This document shows positions 24,583-32,258 of a DNA stretch of 53,322 nt, piece after piece. The position numbers and the translations under genes are program-made. The notes below the pieces were generated by a model that was given only the letters and a program-made list of their open reading frames with translations, had not been told where the DNA came from and ran no database searches. Location: positions 1 to 53,322 of the forward strand of contig JAFZSP010000072.1 of the NCBI GenBank assembly GCA_017619335.1. Direction: 5' to 3'. The first letter of the stretch is position 1. Every line of letters starts with the position of its first letter. This DNA comes from Bacteroidaceae bacterium. Its GTDB lineage: Bacteria; Bacteroidota; Bacteroidia; Bacteroidales; Bacteroidaceae.

Positions 24583-25293
24583 ATGAGACACCATTTCTTT
24601 TTCCTCTTGTTCCTTCTGCTGCCACTCGGTGCAACGGCACAGGTGGGTGAGCACCGCAACGATTTCGCCGTGGGACTCAATAGCGGTTATGTTATGAACC
24701 GAGTGACCTTCAACCCGAGTGTCAAAGAAACGCCGAAAGGTGGATTGACATTGGGAGCGATTGCCCGTTACACCTGTGAGAAATACTTCTCGGCCATCTG
24801 CGCCGTACAAGCAGAGCTGAACTACGCCAGCCTTGGCTGGGAAGAAGACATTGATCCCGCCTACAGCACGGACACCTATAGCCGAACGATGCATTATATC
24901 CAGATGCCCCTGCTGACACGCATTGCCTGGGGCCGTGAACGACGGGGCGCACAGTTCTATCTTCTATTGGGACCCCAGTTTGGTTATTGTATTGGTGAGA
25001 AAGAGCATTTCAGCAATCCATGGATCGGCTCACCACGCCCGAACAACGTGACGATGCAGTATGGCAAGGCTATAGAGAACCGCTTCGAGTACGGCCTCAC
25101 GGGCGGTGCTGGCTTGGAGATCTCCACTGCCATAGGTCATTTTCAGTTGGAAGGAAGATATTATTTTGCGCTGTCTGATATGTATGGTAACAGCAAGAAG
25201 GATCCCTTTGGCCGTTCTGCCAACGGTGCCATCTTTATCAAGGCTGCCTACTTGTTGGACCTCATCCGCACAAAGAACGACGCTATAAAATAA
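24583..25293 (+). CDS. PorT-like outer-membrane beta-barrel protein
   Basis: 236 residues with a signal peptide (1-20, ...LGATAQ) and alternating aromatic beta strands (FAVGLNSGYVMNRV, LTLGAIARYTCEKYFSAICAV, MHYIQMPLLTRIAW, AQFYLLLGPQFGYCIG, RFEYGLTGGAGLEIST, FQLEGRYYFALSDMYG). YIQMPLL and the layout fit the PorT / outer membrane beta-barrel family; PorT of Porphyromonas is needed for type IX secretion. Whether this is the true PorT orthologue cannot be decided from sequence alone. It follows the binding-fold gene by 4 bases. Confidence 0.75.
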   Translation: MRHHFFFLLFLLLPLGATAQVGEHRNDFAVGLNSGYVMNRVTFNPSVKETPKGGLTLGAIARYTCEKYFSAICAVQAELNYASLGWEEDIDPAYSTDTYSRTMHYIQMPLLTRIAWGRERRGAQFYLLLGPQFGYCIGEKEHFSNPWIGSPRPNNVTMQYGKAIENRFEYGLTGGAGLEISTAIGHFQLEGRYYFALSDMYGNSKKDPFGRSANGAIFIKAAYLLDLIRTKNDAIK

Positions 25294-25336
25294 TGTGTCG
25301 TATCCGCGCTGGAATGATGGGGATGAAGCGCGCGTT

Positions 25337-26113
25337 TCAGAGTCTGAATATTTCTTTCAATCGGCCGAAACCATCGAAGGCCACACGGGTGGAGAGCCAG
25401 AGGGAGAGGACCAAGGAAAGCATGGATGCAGAGACGGTGATGACAATAATCATCATTTGGTATTTCACGGCCACGTCAGGCGCCGAGCCTCCCAGTATCT
25501 GTCCTATCATGGTTCCGGGCAGAGCGACAATACCCATCACAGCCATATTGGCAATGCAGGGTGTAAAACTCTTGATGCACGCCTCCCGCATAAAAGGCAG
25601 CCAAGCCTCGAAACGTGAGGCACCGTTACCCAGCAAGTAATAATAGGTAGCCTGTTCGCGCTGGATGCCGCTGTAGAAAGTACTGAGTGCCAGGACGTTC
25701 ACCCCCAGCATATTTCCCATGAGGATTCCCATAACAGGGATAAAGTAGCGCGCGGTGAAGGGGTGTTCCAGTTGCAGCACCAAGCAGAGGAAATAGAAAC
25801 CAATAACCAGCGCCGCCACCATAAAGCTGACGAAAGCAGGTACGGCAACGACGCTCCAGCGCAGACGCGTGCGCTCCCCGAGGGTGTGGGTGGCAATCAC
25901 CGCCATCACAATCACCCACAGCATATTCAGCCACGGAAAGTCCCATTCAAATAGGTAGCGCAGGTAGATGCTGATGAGGAACAGCTGCACAATCATTCGG
26001 GCAGCGGCTATCAGGGTGGCGCGTACCATCCCTGTCCGTATCTTCCACAGGAAGTACAGCGGCAACAACAGCAGCAGGAGGCCAATAGCGAGGGAGGAGA
26101 GGGTGATGTCCAT
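25337..26113 (-). CDS. FetB-like ABC transporter permease (UPF0014/YbbM)
   Basis: 258 residues from the ATG at 26113, whose first base overlaps the TAA of the agmatine deiminase gene. About seven hydrophobic segments and the family motifs: LTLGERTRLRWSVVAVPAF-like cytoplasmic loop after the third helix, ARYFIPVMGILMGNMLGVNVLALS, LGNGASRFEAWLPFMREACIKSF, and MGIVALPGTMIGQILGGSAP. E. coli FetA-FetB is reported to export iron. Here the ATPase partner lies three genes upstream in the same operon, separated by two polyamine genes, so the exported substrate might differ. The gene ends 43 bases from the convergent PorT-like gene. Confidence 0.85.
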   Translation of the reverse strand: MDITLSSLAIGLLLLLLPLYFLWKIRTGMVRATLIAAARMIVQLFLISIYLRYLFEWDFPWLNMLWVIVMAVIATHTLGERTRLRWSVVAVPAFVSFMVAALVIGFYFLCLVLQLEHPFTARYFIPVMGILMGNMLGVNVLALSTFYSGIQREQATYYYLLGNGASRFEAWLPFMREACIKSFTPCIANMAVMGIVALPGTMIGQILGGSAPDVAVKYQMMIIVITVSASMLSLVLSLWLSTRVAFDGFGRLKEIFRL

Positions 26114-27150
26114 TATTTTAATACACCGAGGGGGAATTGCATGGTGGAACAGTGGAGGGAGCCGTGCTGACGAATGAGTACACGACAATCTACAGGTGCT
26201 ATATCATATCGGGGGAACGCCTTCTGGAGCTGGCGGCGCGCAAGCTCATCGTTGTCAGGTTGTCCGTAGGTGGGCAGCAGCACGGCGCGGTTGATAATGA
26301 GGAAGTTGGCGTAGGTGGCGGGCAGGCGGTGACCGTCCTCGGGGTCAAAGATAGGAGCCGGCAGCGGTAGGGGTATCAATCGGTAGTCAATCGTGGGGCT
26401 AATGGTCTTCAACTGCTCTTCCATGGCTTTCAGTTCCTCATAATGAGGGTCTTGCGGGTCTGTGCACTGCACGTAGGCGATGGTGTCGTTGGGGCAGAAG
26501 CGGGCCAAGGTATCTATGTGACTGTCTGTGTCGTCCCCTTCGAGGAAGCCGTGGTCCAGCCAGAGGACATTTTGTGCATGGAAATCGTGAAGCAGTCGGT
26601 CTTCTATTTCCTTGCGCGTCAGAGACGGATTGCGGTTGGGCGACAGGAGGCACTCACTGGTCACCAGGAGCGTCCCGCGACCGTCACTCTCTATGCTCCC
26701 ACCCTCCAATACGAAGTCCAGATGGGACTCGTAGGAGCCGTGGAGTGCATCAGCCAGCCTGCGACAAATCTGGTTGTCCAACTCGGCAGGGAACTTCTTT
26801 CCCCAACCATTGAATTGGAAGTCCAGCAGGCGTGGGCCTTCCTCGGTGACAAGCGTGAGAAAGCCGTGGTCCCGGGCCCAGGTGTCATTCGTGGGACATT
26901 CGAAATAGCGCACGTGTGGCAGCAGGCGGGAAGGGATGCGCTCATGCAACAGTGCCTTCACGCGCTCGGGTTCCGGGGTGACAATCAGCACCAGTTCGTC
27001 GTGCAGCAAAATTTCCAGGGCGATGTGGACGAAACAGTCATCAGCCTGGGACAGGAGTGGTGCCCAGTCGGTGTCGGCGTGAGGCCACGTGAGTTGGATG
27101 CCGCTCTGTGGGTACCACTCGGCAGGAAAGAAAGTGCCGCGCAGCTCCAT
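26113..27150 (-). CDS. aguA: Agmatine deiminase
   Basis: 345 residues from ATG at 27150 (MELRGTFFPAEWYPQSG); an in-frame upstream ATG at 27237 would add 29 residues not expected in the family. Agmatine deiminase converts agmatine to N-carbamoylputrescine and ammonia. Guanidino-group-modifying-enzyme motifs are present: IQLTWPHADTDW, NDTWARDHG, FNGWGKKF, LEGGSIESDG, HIDTLARF, and the nucleophile cysteine in HGSLHCSTMQFP, 12 residues from the end. It works immediately upstream of the amidase encoded by the preceding gene. The stop overlaps the fetB-like start by one base. Confidence 0.93.
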   Translation of the reverse strand: MELRGTFFPAEWYPQSGIQLTWPHADTDWAPLLSQADDCFVHIALEILLHDELVLIVTPEPERVKALLHERIPSRLLPHVRYFECPTNDTWARDHGFLTLVTEEGPRLLDFQFNGWGKKFPAELDNQICRRLADALHGSYESHLDFVLEGGSIESDGRGTLLVTSECLLSPNRNPSLTRKEIEDRLLHDFHAQNVLWLDHGFLEGDDTDSHIDTLARFCPNDTIAYVQCTDPQDPHYEELKAMEEQLKTISPTIDYRLIPLPLPAPIFDPEDGHRLPATYANFLIINRAVLLPTYGQPDNDELARRQLQKAFPRYDIAPVDCRVLIRQHGSLHCSTMQFPLGVLK

Positions 27151-27259
27151 CTGTTCGGCCAGCGGCAGCTCGGCCTTTTGGAGATGCAGTGTCAAATCAC
27201 TGATGACGGGGGTGGAAGGGGTGAAATGGAGGGCCAAGGGGAGGGAGAGTGAAAAGTTT

Positions 27260-27297
27260 AAAAGCCCCCTACTAACTCCCCCAAGGGGGAGGACTGC
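27260..27297. repeat. GC-rich palindromic repeat (CTCCCCC..GGGGGAG type)
   Basis: An AAAGCCCCCT lead-in followed by a palindrome CTCCCCC-AA-GGGGGAG at 27276-27291, of a type I associate with Bacteroidota intergenic DNA. It lies upstream of aguA and related in style, but not identical, to the repeats at 35603 and 50887. Confidence 0.6.
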
Positions 27298-27322
27298 GTT
27301 TCCGCTGGGGGACTGTGAAAAA

Positions 27323-27586
27323 TTATTTATTCAATTTTCGCAAGTAATGCCGTAGGCATTTGATAGGGGTAGCCAGCCATTTTAATGGCTGGTAATGTGT
27401 CAGTAAATGGAATGCGTGCCGTAGGTACGCGATAGGGATTTGTTGTCGCGTACCTAAAGGCACGCGTTTTCCTCGCCATTGCATACCAGCCAATGAATTG
27501 GCTGGCTACCCTTATCATGCCCCTACGGGGCTTTGAATTACAGTGTGTTGGCATACTTGCGAAACTTGAGTTATTTATTCAATTTT
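27323..27586. repeat. REPIN/MITE-like nested palindrome flanked by 16-bp direct repeats
   Basis: A segment of about 232 bases lies between two copies of TTATTTATTCAATTTT (27323-27338 and 27571-27586). Its ends carry imperfect inverted repeats (TCGCAAGTAATGCC at 27338-27351 and GGCATACTTGCGA at 27550-27562). Inside, two arms mirror each other: each has a GTAGCCAGCC/GGCTGGTA hairpin and a GCGTGCC/GGTACGCGA block, so the whole element can fold into one long hairpin. A single arm of the same family is at 39233-39321. The aguB stop codon lies within the right direct repeat, so the element sits exactly between aguB and aguA. Confidence 0.8.
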
Positions 27587-28496
27587 TTATAAATTTTGAG
27601 CCGAAGGCGACCCCTTTATTTATATCTCGGAAGCGGAGGGTGAGGTCTTGATAGGCATCGATGCGGCGGTCACGGAGGAAGGGCCACCAGCGGCGCACTT
27701 GTTCACTGCGCTGCAGATCCACTTCCACGAGTAGGTTTTCTGCATCTGTCTGCGATGCCTCGGCCAGCAATTCGCCCTGCGGTCCGGCCACGAAGCTGCT
27801 TCCCCAGAACTGAATGCCGTGTGTCTGACCACTCGGGTCGGGCTCGTGTCCCACACGGTTCACAGCCACCACGGGCAGGCCGTTGGCCACCGCGTGACCG
27901 CGCTGCACGATCTGCCAAGCCTGTCGCTGACGGGCCTGCTCCTCGGGCGTGTCACTGCTCTCATAACCGATGGCGGTGGGATAAATCAAAATGTCTGCAC
28001 CGGCCAGCGCCATCAAACGGGCGCCCTCGGGATACCACTGGTCCCAACAGACTTGCACGCCCAACCGCCCTACGCTCGTCTCAATGGGACGGAAGCCAAG
28101 GTCGCCAGGGGTGAAATAGAACTTCTCGTAGTAGGCAGGGTCGTCGGGAATATGCATCTTCCGATGCACGCCAGCGATGGATCCGTCACGCTCCAGCACC
28201 ACAGCCGTGTTGTGGTACAGCCCTGGTGCGCGCCGTTCAAAGAGGCTGGTGACCAGGACGATGTGATGTTCACGCGCGAGCGCACCAAAGAAAGCGGTGC
28301 TGGGCCCCAGAACAGGCTCGGCCAGGTCGAAGTTGTTAACGTCCTCTGTCTGACAGAAGTAGGGCGTGTTGTGCAGTTCCTGCAAACAGACGAGTTCGGC
28401 GCCGCGGGCAGCCACATCGGCAATCGCTGCAGCAAGATAGGCGCGGTTCTGGTCGGCAGAAGTGACGCACGGGTGTTGGAGAAGTGCAATTTTCAT
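27579..28496 (-). CDS. aguB: N-carbamoylputrescine amidase
   Basis: 305 residues of the nitrilase superfamily; it hydrolyses N-carbamoylputrescine to putrescine, CO2 and ammonia. The Glu-Lys-Cys triad is visible as E40 (CLQELHNTPYFCQ), K113 (HRKMHIPDDP) and C150 (VQVCWDQWYPEGARLMAL), and these flanking sequences are specific for AguB. The last 14 residues (after RFRD) run into sequence flanking the inserted palindromic element, so the C-terminus may differ from relatives. It starts 3 bases after the FetA-like gene and is followed by aguA, so the full agmatine-to-putrescine route is here. Confidence 0.93.
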   Translation of the reverse strand: MKIALLQHPCVTSADQNRAYLAAAIADVAARGAELVCLQELHNTPYFCQTEDVNNFDLAEPVLGPSTAFFGALAREHHIVLVTSLFERRAPGLYHNTAVVLERDGSIAGVHRKMHIPDDPAYYEKFYFTPGDLGFRPIETSVGRLGVQVCWDQWYPEGARLMALAGADILIYPTAIGYESSDTPEEQARQRQAWQIVQRGHAVANGLPVVAVNRVGHEPDPSGQTHGIQFWGSSFVAGPQGELLAEASQTDAENLLVEVDLQRSEQVRRWWPFLRDRRIDAYQDLTLRFRDINKGVAFGSKFIKN

Positions 28497-28499
28497 TGT

Positions 28500-29132
28500 T
28501 CAAAGGGTAATGACTTGGTCACAGAAAGCAAGGAAAAAAGGATCGTGGCTGACCACAAGTGCCGCACGACCCTCTTCGTGGCAGGCCCGCAACAGAGCGA
28601 GTGCCACACGCTGGCTGCTGTCCTCGTCCAGTGCGGAGGTGGGTTCGTCCAGCAACAGTAACGGTTTCTTCAGCGCCAGGGCAGCTATCAGCAACAGGCG
28701 TTGCCGCTGTCCGCCGGAGAGCGTGGCTGCAGGTTGTTCCAGAAGTGACGGTGCCAGCGCCAGGGATTTCATGAGCGGCGGCAGGGCCGCTTCATCTGCC
28801 CTCACACGGTTGGCTTCCAACTCCAGGGTGAGCTGCAGCAAGTCACGGCCGACGTCAGCAGGCGGTTGCAGTTCCTGTGGAACGTATGTTGTCTGACGGC
28901 GAATCGTCTGGATATGACTCACTTCCAAGGGAAGGCCGCAAACTTCCACCGTCCCCGACGTCAGAGGCACGAAGCCCAGCGCGACACGCAACAGTGAGGT
29001 CTTGCCGCAACCGCTCTCCCCCGTGAGACCCACCAACTGTCCTGCCCTCAACGTCAAGTCAAGGTCACGGAACAGCACACGGTCACCAAAGGCGAGGGTG
29101 GCACTTTTCAATGCAAGCAGCTGGCCTTCCAA
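28500..29132 (-). CDS. FetA-like ABC transporter ATP-binding protein
   Basis: 210 residues, a compact ABC ATPase. Walker A GESGCGKTS (38-46), Q-loop YVPQELQPP, signature LSGGQRQRLLLIAAL, Walker B LLLLDEPTSALDE and switch VVSHDP are all present. Size and the presence of a FetB-type permease in the same operon point to the FetA/YbbL group. The start is probably the TTG at 29132; an in-frame stop lies 12 bases upstream and no ATG is available. It follows pheS by 15 bases and precedes aguB by 3, so it is read from the pheS promoter unless an internal one exists. Confidence 0.85.
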   Translation of the reverse strand: MEGQLLALKSATLAFGDRVLFRDLDLTLRAGQLVGLTGESGCGKTSLLRVALGFVPLTSGTVEVCGLPLEVSHIQTIRRQTTYVPQELQPPADVGRDLLQLTLELEANRVRADEAALPPLMKSLALAPSLLEQPAATLSGGQRQRLLLIAALALKKPLLLLDEPTSALDEDSSQRVALALLRACHEEGRAALVVSHDPFFLAFCDQVITL

Positions 29133-29147
29133 CGCGTCAAGGAATTA

Positions 29148-30167
29148 TCAATTGGCGGCTGTGAACTCCTCTAAGAAGCGGACATCATTCTCGGAGAACA
29201 GGCGCAAGTCCTTCACTTGGTATTTCAAGTTGGCAATGCGCTCGATACCCATTCCGAAAGCGTAACCCGAATAGACGCTGCTGTCTATTCCATTGGCTTC
29301 CAGCACGGCGGGATCCACCATTCCGCAGCCAAGGATTTCCAACCAGCCGGAGCCCTTGCACATGGAACAGCCCTTGCCGCCACAAATGGTGCAACTGACA
29401 TCCATCTCGGCCGACGGCTCGGTGAAGGGGAAGTAGCTGGGGCGCAGACGAATCTGTGTCTCGGGGCCGAACATCTCCTGTGCGAAGAGCAGGAGAACCT
29501 GTTTCAAATCCTTGAAGCTCACGTTCTTATCCACATACAGACCTTCCACCTGATGGAAGAAGCAGTGGGCACGGGCACTGACAGCCTCGTTACGATAGAC
29601 ACGTCCCGGGCAGATGACCCGGATGGGCGGCTGGGTGCGCTCCATCACACGAGCCTGCACGGATGAAGTGTGGGAACGGAGGATGATATCCGGATGTGCC
29701 TCCACGAAGAAGGTGTCTTGCATATCGCGAGCCGGGTGGTCGTCGGGGAAGTTCATGGAACTATAGACGTGCCAGTCGTCCTCCACCTCGGGACCCTCTG
29801 CCAGTGTGAAGCCCAGACGGGAGAAAATGTCCACGATCTCGTTCTTGACAATCGTCAGCGGGTGGCGCGTGCCCAGACCGATGGGATAGGCCGTGCGGGT
29901 CAGGTCCAGGTCATCGGCCACCGTCTCCTGGGCGGCGGCAGCGGCCTTGAGTTCGTTGATGCGCTCTGTGGCGCGACTCTTGAGTTCATTGATTCTCATG
30001 CCCACTTCCTTCTTCATCTCGGCGGGCACCGTGCGGAAGTCATCCATCAGACGGCTGATCTCACCTTTCTTGCTGAGGTACTTGATGCGCAAGGCCTCTG
30101 CTTCCTCGGGAGTGGCAGCTGTCAACTGGTTGACTTCTGCGAGCAATTGCTTGATTTTTTCGAGCAT
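29148..30167 (-). CDS. pheS: Phenylalanine-tRNA ligase alpha subunit
   Basis: 339 residues from the ATG at 30167 (MLEKIKQLLAEV). The N-terminal coiled coil (1-85) binds tRNA-Phe; the catalytic class II core follows with PLTIVKNEIVDIF, FPDDHPARDMQDTFFV (substrate-binding HPARD), LRSHTSSVQARVM, YRNEA, PFTEPSAEMDVSC, a Cys cluster CGGKGCSMCKGSGW, and motif 3 in GYAFGMGIERIANLKY. It pairs with PheT, which is not in the window. First gene of the minus-strand operon with the FetA/agu/FetB genes. Confidence 0.96.
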   Translation of the reverse strand: MLEKIKQLLAEVNQLTAATPEEAEALRIKYLSKKGEISRLMDDFRTVPAEMKKEVGMRINELKSRATERINELKAAAAAQETVADDLDLTRTAYPIGLGTRHPLTIVKNEIVDIFSRLGFTLAEGPEVEDDWHVYSSMNFPDDHPARDMQDTFFVEAHPDIILRSHTSSVQARVMERTQPPIRVICPGRVYRNEAVSARAHCFFHQVEGLYVDKNVSFKDLKQVLLLFAQEMFGPETQIRLRPSYFPFTEPSAEMDVSCTICGGKGCSMCKGSGWLEILGCGMVDPAVLEANGIDSSVYSGYAFGMGIERIANLKYQVKDLRLFSENDVRFLEEFTAAN

Positions 30168-30206
30168 TTTATGACTATTGAATTGATAAATCACAGAAAA
30201 ACGCCG

Positions 30207-30214
30207 CAAAGATA
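30207..30214 (-). promoter_or_regulatory. -7 element of the pheS operon
   Basis: TATCTTTG on the minus strand, 39 bases upstream of the pheS ATG. A TTTTTTG stretch lies only 12 bases further upstream, closer than the usual spacing. Confidence 0.65.
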
Positions 30215-30258
30215 CATATTTCTTATCAAAAAATGCACGTTGAATGGAAAATAAAGTG

Positions 30259-30266
30259 TAATTTTG
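30259..30266 (+). promoter_or_regulatory. -7 element of the DUF4348 gene
   Basis: TAATTTTG (TAnnTTTG) on the plus strand, 40 bases upstream of the ATG at 30307, with TTG 16 bases before it. It is divergent from the pheS promoter. Confidence 0.6.
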
Positions 30267-30306
30267 CACGATTTTTTAGAAAAGTAAAAGAAAAAGCGTG
30301 CGAAAA

Positions 30307-31182
30307 ATGAAAGGAAACTGGCCGATTGTGCTCTTTCTTGCCGCCACGATTGGTGTCGGTTGCACCCATCGTCAACCGTTTGGCAAGGGCGAGACGGCGG
30401 CGAGCGTGCCCGACCTTCCTTTCTTCACAGACGACTCCACTTTCACCGATGCAGACACCCTTCTGTTAGACGATCAGGTGGAGGATGCACCCTTGCCGGT
30501 GAGTATTGATGAGCTGTTTGATGACTTTGTCTTCGTCTTTGAACAGAGCAACCACCTGCAGCGGCAGCGCATCCATTTCCCGCTGACCATCCAACAGGCC
30601 AATGGAGAGACCCACCTTATGCAGCAAGCCGACTGGACCCACCGTTCCCTCTTCTTGGGACAGGACTACTGCACGGTGCTCTGGAGAAACCGCCGCCAGA
30701 TGAATCTGGCACAAGACCCTGACGTCTCAGCAGCCTCTGTAGAACAGATCTTCCTGCATAGCAGACTCATTGAAGCCTATGATTTTGAGCGCGACAGCAC
30801 CAGTGGACGCTGGATGCTGACACGCCAGCGGCAGTACCCCTTTGAGCACTGTGACTTGCAGGGCTTCCTGGACTTCTATCGTCAGTGGGCCACAGACAGC
30901 ATCTACCAGCGTCAGCATGTGCAAAATCCCATGCGTTTCGTCGTAACAGATGAAAATGAGGAATTTGAGGCCATTGAAGGAACCATTGACGTGGATCAGT
31001 GGTTCGAGTTCAAGCCAGACTTGCCACAGGATGTGCTCACCAATATACGCTACGGCCAGAGCTATCAGAACGCACACAGAATGATACTGCAAGTGAGAGG
31101 TTTCAGCAACGGACTGCAGAACCTCCTCACCTTCCAGTGTGACGCCACCGGCCGCTGGCGCCTCACGGCCTATGAGAATTAA
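30307..31182 (+). CDS. DUF4348 family lipoprotein
   Basis: 291 residues from the ATG at 30307 (an in-frame GTG at 30298 is less likely). The N-terminal signal MKGNWPIVLFLAATIGVGC ends in a lipobox Cys. After an acidic Asp/Thr-rich linker (TDDSTFTDADTLLLDDQVED) comes the DUF4348 domain: SIDELFDDFVFVFEQSNHLQRQRIHFPL, LGQDYCTVLWRNRRQM, FERDSTSGRWMLTRQR and LTFQCDATGRWRLTAYE. Function unknown; seen only in Bacteroidota as far as I know. It is followed by murB after a simple repeat. Confidence 0.87.
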   Translation: MKGNWPIVLFLAATIGVGCTHRQPFGKGETAASVPDLPFFTDDSTFTDADTLLLDDQVEDAPLPVSIDELFDDFVFVFEQSNHLQRQRIHFPLTIQQANGETHLMQQADWTHRSLFLGQDYCTVLWRNRRQMNLAQDPDVSAASVEQIFLHSRLIEAYDFERDSTSGRWMLTRQRQYPFEHCDLQGFLDFYRQWATDSIYQRQHVQNPMRFVVTDENEEFEAIEGTIDVDQWFEFKPDLPQDVLTNIRYGQSYQNAHRMILQVRGFSNGLQNLLTFQCDATGRWRLTAYEN

Positions 31183-31217
31183 AAATGAAAAATGAAAAGT
31201 GAAAAATGAAAAGTGTG
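31181..31217. repeat. AAAATGAAA(A/G) simple repeat between DUF4348 and murB
   Basis: Iterated AAAAATGAAAAGTG-like units fill the gap before the murB start. It supplies several out-of-frame ATGs and blurs start prediction. Confidence 0.75.
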
Positions 31218-31219
31218 AA

Positions 31220-32251
31220 ATGACGATTACCGACCACGCTTCCCTGCTTCCCCACAACACCTTCGGCATTGAAGCCACCGCCCGCCAATTGGTGGAATAT
31301 GACACAGTGGAGGAACTGCAGGCCTTCATCCGAGAACGCTCCCAGCGTCACGACGAGACACCGCTTCTGCATATCGGTGGTGGCTCCAACCTGCTGTTCC
31401 TCTGTGATTTCCCTGGCACGGTGCTACATAGCCGCATCCAGGATATCCTGCTGATGACGGAGACAGAAGCCCAGATTCTTGTGCGCGTTGGAGCGGGTGT
31501 CAAGTGGGATGATTTTGTGCAGTACGCTGTAGATCACCAATGGTACGGGCTGGAGAACCTCTCCCTGATTCCTGGCGAGGTGGGCGCCAGCGCCGTGCAA
31601 AATATCGGCGCCTACGGTGCAGAAGCCAAAGATTTTATCCTTGCAGTGGAAGCCGTTGATTTACAGACAGGTGAGCTTCGCACTTTTCAACTCCGTGAAT
31701 GTCGTTACGGCTATCGTGACAGCGTCTTCAAGCACGAGCTGCGTGGCCGTTACGCCGTCACACACGTGATGTTCTCTTTCATCCGCCAGTTTCAGCCATT
31801 GTTAGGCTATGGAGGCATTCTTCGGGCGTTGGAAGAGAAAGGCATCGACAAGGAACAGGTCACACCCGCCCAACTGCGACAGACCATTATTGAGATCCGT
31901 CGGTCCAAGTTGCCGGAACCCAGCGAGTTGGGCAATGCCGGCAGTTTCTTCACCAATCCCATTGTGCCGCAAGAGGTCTATGAACGCATCGCTGTCTCCC
32001 ATCCCGAAATGCCACATTACGAGGCAGATGAGGGTCAGGTGAAAATCCCCGCTGGCTGGTTGATAGAGCAAAGTGGATGGAAAGGACGGACGGTGGGCCG
32101 TGCCGGCGTTTATGAGAAGCAGGCACTGGTGCTGGTGAACCGAGGCGGGGCCACGGGCGCTGAGATTGCCGGGCTCTGCCGCGCCATCCAGACGGATGTG
32201 CAAAAGCAGTTTGGCATCACCATCACTCCGGAGGTCAACTTCATCGGGTGA
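31220..32251 (+). CDS. murB: UDP-N-acetylenolpyruvoylglucosamine reductase (MurB, type I)
   Basis: 343 residues from the ATG at 31220. MurB is the FAD enzyme that reduces enolpyruvyl-UDP-GlcNAc to UDP-MurNAc in peptidoglycan synthesis. Motifs: LLHIGGGSNLLF (FAD pyrophosphate), LSLIPGEVGASAVQNIGAYG, YGYRDSVFK, NAGSFFTNPIV with the proton-donor Ser, and PAGWLIEQSGWKG. The insertion between the last two blocks and the C-terminal FGITITPEVNFIG are typical of type I. The upstream repeat gives alternative starts, but the protein aligns from here. It is tail to tail with the next gene (7-base gap). Confidence 0.95.
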   Translation: MTITDHASLLPHNTFGIEATARQLVEYDTVEELQAFIRERSQRHDETPLLHIGGGSNLLFLCDFPGTVLHSRIQDILLMTETEAQILVRVGAGVKWDDFVQYAVDHQWYGLENLSLIPGEVGASAVQNIGAYGAEAKDFILAVEAVDLQTGELRTFQLRECRYGYRDSVFKHELRGRYAVTHVMFSFIRQFQPLLGYGGILRALEEKGIDKEQVTPAQLRQTIIEIRRSKLPEPSELGNAGSFFTNPIVPQEVYERIAVSHPEMPHYEADEGQVKIPAGWLIEQSGWKGRTVGRAGVYEKQALVLVNRGGATGAEIAGLCRAIQTDVQKQFGITITPEVNFIG

Positions 32252-32258
32252 GGACGTC

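Noticed and set aside
27151..27237. 29-residue N-terminal extension of agmatine deiminase
   Set aside because: Homologues begin near FPAEWYPQ; the extension shows no similarity, although it cannot be excluded without proteomics.
26443..27252. 269-codon open frame on the plus strand over agmatine deiminase
   Set aside because: Antisense shadow; the deiminase motifs including the catalytic Cys are complete on the other strand.
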